DNA of 17,986 bases from Pseudomonadota bacterium (GTDB lineage Bacteria > Pseudomonadota > Gammaproteobacteria > Burkholderiales > Burkholderiaceae). Positions 14,791 through 17,986 of the stretch are shown here, in pieces. Location of the stretch: NCBI GenBank assembly GCA_023441105.1, contig JAEZQX010000568.1, positions 1 to 17,986 of the forward strand. Reading direction: 5' to 3'. A program made the position numbers and the translations under genes. The notes beneath the pieces are model-generated. The model saw nothing but the letters and a program-made list of their open reading frames with translations. It made no database searches and was not told the DNA's origin. Every line of letters begins with the position of its first letter. The first letter of the stretch is position 1.

Positions 14791-15261
14791 ATGAACCGTA
14801 TTTCGAAGCTCTTGTCGGCCCGGGACATCGTCCTCGACGTTCCGGCTACCAGCAAGAAGCGACTCCTGGAACATGCAGCGCTGCTGTTCGAGAACGAACA
14901 CCGGCTCGAGCGCAACAAGGTCTTCGACTCGCTGTTCGCGAGAGAACGGCTCGGGTCGACCGGTCTCGGACAAGGCGTGGCCATCCCTCATGGCCGCATC
15001 AAGGCGCTCAAGTCTCCGTTGATCGCCGTCATGCGCGCCGAATCGGCCGTGCCATTCGAATCGCCAGACGGACAACCGGTGCGGCTGCTGGTGGTCCTGC
15101 TGGTGCCCGAGCACGCCACCGAGGAGCATCTCGAGATCCTCTCGGAACTGGCGGAGATCCTCTCCGACACCACTGTCCGGGAGTCGCTGCTGACCGCCAA
15201 GGATCCGGCAAGCATCTTCCGCCTGCTGTCCAATTGGGAACCATACCGGCCCGCCGCATAG
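14791..15261 (+). CDS. ptsN: PtsN, nitrogen PTS enzyme IIA (EIIA-Ntr)
   Basis: PtsN is the phospho-acceptor end of the nitrogen-related phosphotransferase system (EI-Ntr to NPr to EIIA-Ntr). In E. coli its unphosphorylated form acts on potassium transport and sensor kinases. The 156-residue PTS EIIA type-2 domain has the active-site His67 in GQGVAIPHGRI, preceded by ERLGSTGLG and followed by VRLLVVLLVPEHATEEHLEI. The ATG at 14791 has GGAAGGA 11 bases upstream and matches the usual MNRISKLL-type start; the open frame continues upstream without homology. hprK follows after about 90 bp. No EI or NPr gene is in the window. Confidence 0.93.
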   Translation: MNRISKLLSARDIVLDVPATSKKRLLEHAALLFENEHRLERNKVFDSLFARERLGSTGLGQGVAIPHGRIKALKSPLIAVMRAESAVPFESPDGQPVRLLVVLLVPEHATEEHLEILSELAEILSDTTVRESLLTAKDPASIFRLLSNWEPYRPAA

Positions 15262-15351
15262 CCGCCCCGGTATGCGGCATGCGCGGCTGAGCAGGAGATG
15301 CTCTCTGCAGCAGTTATCCTTCAGGCTTGCCACAGCTTGCAGGGTGCCGAA

Positions 15352-16302
15352 ATGCCGATGACGATCCAGGAGTTCGTCGAATCCCAACAGGGACATACGG
15401 GCTTGCATTGGATAGCCGGACGCTCCGGTGCAGCGCGCACCGTCGGCGAACCCGACCTCAATACGGTCGACCAGGTCGGCTACCTCAATCTCATCCACCC
15501 GCGCCGGGTCAGCGTCTGCGGACCCGACGAGATCGCCTATTTCGAGCGCCTCGATGCCGAGCGGCAGGGGCATATGATGGCGGAGCTCTTCGCGGCCAAG
15601 CCGCCGGCGCTGATCGTCTCGAACGGCGTCGACGCGCCGCTGTCGCTACTGCGCCGCTGTGACGAGGAAGGCCAGCCGCTGCTCGGCACCGCCATGGCCG
15701 GCGCGCGGGTCATCGAGTCGCTGCGCTACTTCCTCTCCAAGAACACCGCCGACAGCACCTCGATGCACGGCGTGCTGATGGACGTGCTCGGCATGGGCGT
15801 GCTGATCTCCGGCGATTCCGGCCTCGGCAAGAGCGAGTTGGCGCTCGAGCTGATCAGCCGCGGACATGGACTGGTGGCCGACGACGTCGTCGAGATCGAC
15901 CGCATCGGCCCGAACTCGCTCGAGGGACGTTGCCCGCCGCTGCTGCAGGGACTGCTGGAGGTTCGCGGCCTCGGCCTCATCGACATCAAGACGGTGTTCG
16001 GCGAAACCGCCGTCCGGCGAAAGATGCGGCTCAAGCTGATCGTCCACCTGGTCCGTCGCAGCACCATGGAGGACCAGTACGAACGGCTGCCGCTGCAGGA
16101 GCTGACCCAGGACGTGCTGGGCGTGCCGGTACGCAAGGTCGCCATTCCGGTGGCCGCCGGGCGCAACCTCGCGGTGCTCACCGAAGCTGCGGTACGTGCC
16201 ACGGTCCTGTCGTTGCGCGGCATCGACACCACCCGGGAGTTCGTCAAGCGGCAGCAGCAGGCGATCAGGGATGCCGGCATCACGCCGACCGAAGCCGATT
16301 GA
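15352..16302 (+). CDS. hprK: HprK, HPr kinase/phosphorylase
   Basis: HprK phosphorylates and dephosphorylates a serine of HPr-type proteins, linking metabolism to PTS phosphorylation (cytosol, hexamer). It has 316 residues from the ATG at 15352. The N-domain runs to about 125. The catalytic domain has the conserved His139 (SMHGVL), Walker A GDSGLGKS (154-161), Asp178-Asp179 and the HPr-kinase signature LEVRGLGLID (202-211), all intact. Start: an ATG at 15298 would add 18 residues, but its AGGAG is only one base away. AGGGTG (15341-15346) serves 15352, or the ATG at 15358, better. hprK between ptsN and rapZ is typical of betaproteobacteria; its Ser-phosphorylated partner must be encoded elsewhere. 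Confidence 0.93.
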   Translation: MPMTIQEFVESQQGHTGLHWIAGRSGAARTVGEPDLNTVDQVGYLNLIHPRRVSVCGPDEIAYFERLDAERQGHMMAELFAAKPPALIVSNGVDAPLSLLRRCDEEGQPLLGTAMAGARVIESLRYFLSKNTADSTSMHGVLMDVLGMGVLISGDSGLGKSELALELISRGHGLVADDVVEIDRIGPNSLEGRCPPLLQGLLEVRGLGLIDIKTVFGETAVRRKMRLKLIVHLVRRSTMEDQYERLPLQELTQDVLGVPVRKVAIPVAAGRNLAVLTEAAVRATVLSLRGIDTTREFVKRQQQAIRDAGITPTEAD

Positions 16303-16374
16303 GCAGCCCTCGCGCCGCTTGCCTGGAGCTGTCCTTCGTTTCGCGGGTCGGCCTGCCTGCCGAGGGAGTCGCAC

Positions 16375-17262
16375 ATGCAACTGATCATCGTCACCGGCAT
16401 CTCGGGCTCGGGCAAGTCGCTTGCCATCAATGTCCTCGAAGACGCCGGTTTCTTCTGCATCGATAATCTCCCGGTGCAGTACCTTCTCGATGTGGCGATG
16501 TCGCTGGAGAGAGAGGGACAGCGCAAGGTGGCGGTCTCGGTGGACGCGCGAGTGGGGAAGTCGCTGGCCGGGCTGCGTGACGTGGTCACGCGCCTGCGCG
16601 AGCACGGCCATGACCTCAAGGTGCTGTTCCTCAATGCCCGCACCGACGTCCTGGTGCAGCGTTATTCGGAGACCCGCCGTCGTCATCCGCTGACCAAGCC
16701 GTCGGCGGACGCCAGCGAGCCGACGCTGTCGGAGTCGATCGAAAGCGAGCGCGAGCTGATGTCGGAGGTCGAGGACCTGGGCCTTGCCATCGACACCAGC
16801 GACCTGCACCCCAACACGCTTCGCCAGTGGGTGCGCGACGTGGTCAACGTCGATCGCGCCACCATGACCATCCTGTTCCAGTCGTTCGCGTTCAAGCAAG
16901 GCGTGCCGCTCGACGCCGACCTGTTGTTCGACGTGCGCTGCCTGCCCAATCCCTACTACACCGCCGAGCTGCGGCCGCTGACGGGGCTCGACAAGCCGGT
17001 GGCCGCCTTCCTCGCGGCCATTCCGCCGGTCGCCAAGATGCTCGACGACATCAGCCGCTTCCTGGAGGAATGGCTGCCGCACTACGTGCAGGAAAACCGC
17101 CACTACCTGACGGTGGCCATCGGCTGCACCGGCGGGCAGCATCGCTCCGTGTACCTGGTCCAGGCCCTCGCCCGGCGCTTTGAGCCGACCGAGCGGGTAC
17201 TCGTGCGCCATCGGGCCCTGGCCGGAAGGTCGCAGGCCGCCACCGCGAGCCAGACGCCTTGA
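16375..17262 (+). CDS. rapZ: RapZ (YvcJ/YhbJ) P-loop protein
   Basis: RapZ is a P-loop protein. In E. coli it is an RNA-binding adaptor that delivers the sRNA GlmZ to RNase E and senses glucosamine-6-phosphate. The 295-residue protein has Walker A GISGSGKS (8-15), CIDNLP (28-33), LFLNARTDVLVQRYSETRRR (84-103) and RCLPNPYY (188-195). The diagnostic C-terminal block GCTGGQHRSVY is at 250-260. The ATG at 16375 has GGGAG upstream. The basic C-terminal cluster used for sRNA binding in E. coli is only partly kept: VRHRAL at 277-282 is present, but the following Lys/Arg run is not. The stop overlaps the next gene's TTG. Confidence 0.93.
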   Translation: MQLIIVTGISGSGKSLAINVLEDAGFFCIDNLPVQYLLDVAMSLEREGQRKVAVSVDARVGKSLAGLRDVVTRLREHGHDLKVLFLNARTDVLVQRYSETRRRHPLTKPSADASEPTLSESIESERELMSEVEDLGLAIDTSDLHPNTLRQWVRDVVNVDRATMTILFQSFAFKQGVPLDADLLFDVRCLPNPYYTAELRPLTGLDKPVAAFLAAIPPVAKMLDDISRFLEEWLPHYVQENRHYLTVAIGCTGGQHRSVYLVQALARRFEPTERVLVRHRALAGRSQAATASQTP

Positions 17263-17891
17263 CGAGCGCGACCAGCTCCCCCGATATGCTGGATGGCCTG
17301 GCGATCTTTCCGCTGTCGACCATCCTGTTCCCGGACGGTGTGCTGCCGCTGCGTGTTTTCGAGGCGCGCTACATGGACATGGTCCGGGAGTGCATGAAGC
17401 ACGACCGCCCGTTCGGCGTCTGCCAGATCAGCCACGGGCACGAGACCGGCATGCCGGCCGAGCACGAGCGCGTCGGCTGCCTCGCGCGCATCACCGAATG
17501 GGACATGGAGCAGCTCGGCCTGCTGCGGCTGCGGGTGTGCGGCGCGCAGCGCTTCACCATCCTCGAGCGCTACGTCGAGAAGAACGCGCTGATCCGCGCC
17601 AACGTCGCGCTGCTCGACGCCGACCCCGAGGTGCCGGTGCCGCCCGACCTCGACTGCTGCCGCGAGCTGGTCAAGCGCCTGGTGGCGCAACTCGAGAAGG
17701 AAGAGCCGCGCCAGGACCGGCGCCTCGTCACCTGCCCTTACCGCTACGAATCGGCCAGCTGGATCGGCAACCGGCTGTGCGAGTTCCTGCCGATCCCGCC
17801 GAAGGCCAAGCAGAAGCTGATGGAGCTGGATGAGCCGTTGACGCGGTTGTACCTGGTGAAGCAGTTTCTCGAGAAGGAAAAGATCCTCTGA
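17259..17891 (+). CDS. Lon (S16) substrate-binding-domain protein
   Basis: This is a stand-alone LON N-terminal domain protein (210 residues) with no ATPase or protease domain. The diagnostic start is IFPLSTILFPDGVLPLRVFEARYMDMVRE, read across residues 16-44. It is followed by a beta-rich segment with GCLARITEW and RFTILE, and a helical C-terminus (131-210). The cellular role of this family is unclear; binding of unfolded or modified substrates is only assumed from the Lon homology. The TTG at 17259 overlaps the rapZ stop (TTGA), in keeping with the coupled junctions elsewhere in the window. The ATG at 17286 is an equally possible start that loses only nine unconserved residues. It is the last gene in the window. 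Confidence 0.83.
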   Translation: MTSATSSPDMLDGLAIFPLSTILFPDGVLPLRVFEARYMDMVRECMKHDRPFGVCQISHGHETGMPAEHERVGCLARITEWDMEQLGLLRLRVCGAQRFTILERYVEKNALIRANVALLDADPEVPVPPDLDCCRELVKRLVAQLEKEEPRQDRRLVTCPYRYESASWIGNRLCEFLPIPPKAKQKLMELDEPLTRLYLVKQFLEKEKIL

Positions 17892-17949
17892 ATCTGCGTT
17901 GCGGCAGCGCGGGGGGCGGGAGTGGGCGCACCTTGCTCATGCGTTCGCG

Positions 17950-17966
17950 CCGGCGCTGCGCGCCGG
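17950..17966 (+). terminator. Possible terminator hairpin near the window end
   Basis: The perfect 7-bp arms ccggcgc and gcgccgg surround a TGC loop, about 58 bp after the last stop codon, and are followed by TTCCCTC. The T-run is minimal, so this is a tentative terminator for the ptsN-to-lon unit. Nothing else is seen in 17892-17986. Confidence 0.35.
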
Positions 17967-17986
17967 TTCCCTCGACAGGGCACGTC

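Noticed and set aside
15646..17211. A 521-codon minus-strand open frame across hprK and rapZ
   Set aside because: Both plus-strand genes are complete with all family motifs. The antisense frame has shadow composition (His, Gln, Arg, Val) and no recognisable domain.

Overview
The window is high-GC DNA (clearly well above 60% G+C by eye) that is almost fully coding. It carries the ancient proteobacterial envelope / sigma-54 cluster, and every long gene can be placed in a known family. The organism is most likely a betaproteobacterium. The pointers are mlaA lying inside the mla operon (order mlaF-E-D-A-C-B), an HPr kinase gene (hprK) between ptsN and rapZ, and a yadGH-like ABC pair next to an ibaG-like BolA gene. 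The genus cannot be settled from the sequence alone.

Left half (about 38-8559, all on the minus strand). Reading with transcription, it begins with a Kef-type potassium/proton antiporter gene. The operon for retrograde phospholipid transport follows: mlaF, mlaE, mlaD, mlaA, mlaC and mlaB. Next come an ABC-2 exporter ATPase and permease (YadG/YadH-like) and an IbaG-like BolA gene. Several junctions overlap by 1-4 bases (GTGA, TAATG), so translation is probably coupled. Mla proteins strip mislocalised phospholipid from the outer leaflet of the outer membrane and pass it to the inner membrane.

Right half (about 8689-17891, all on the plus strand). First come KDO synthesis genes (kdsD, kdsC) and the lipopolysaccharide export genes lptC, lptA and lptB. 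They are followed by rpoN (sigma-54), hpf (ribosome hibernation), ptsN (EIIA-Ntr), hprK, rapZ and a Lon-substrate-binding-domain protein. kdsD-kdsC-lptC overlap by ATGA. The hpf-ptsN gap holds two strong dyads and a TATAAT box, so ptsN-hprK-rapZ-lon probably forms its own unit.

The two halves diverge from a 129-bp region (8560-8688). LPS assembly and phospholipid homeostasis, the two sides of outer-membrane asymmetry, are therefore encoded back to back. This is the E. coli murA-ibaG-mla / yrbG-kds-lpt-rpoN-hpf-ptsN-rapZ layout with additions and one swap.

I saw no tRNA, rRNA, CRISPR array, insertion sequence, phage gene or defence system, and no sign of an undescribed system. The most unusual local features are Gly/Ala-rich insertions in RpoN and MlaB, a hairpin that would cover the rpoN ribosome binding site, an acidic tail on MlaA, and the structured hpf-ptsN and kef-kdsD gaps.
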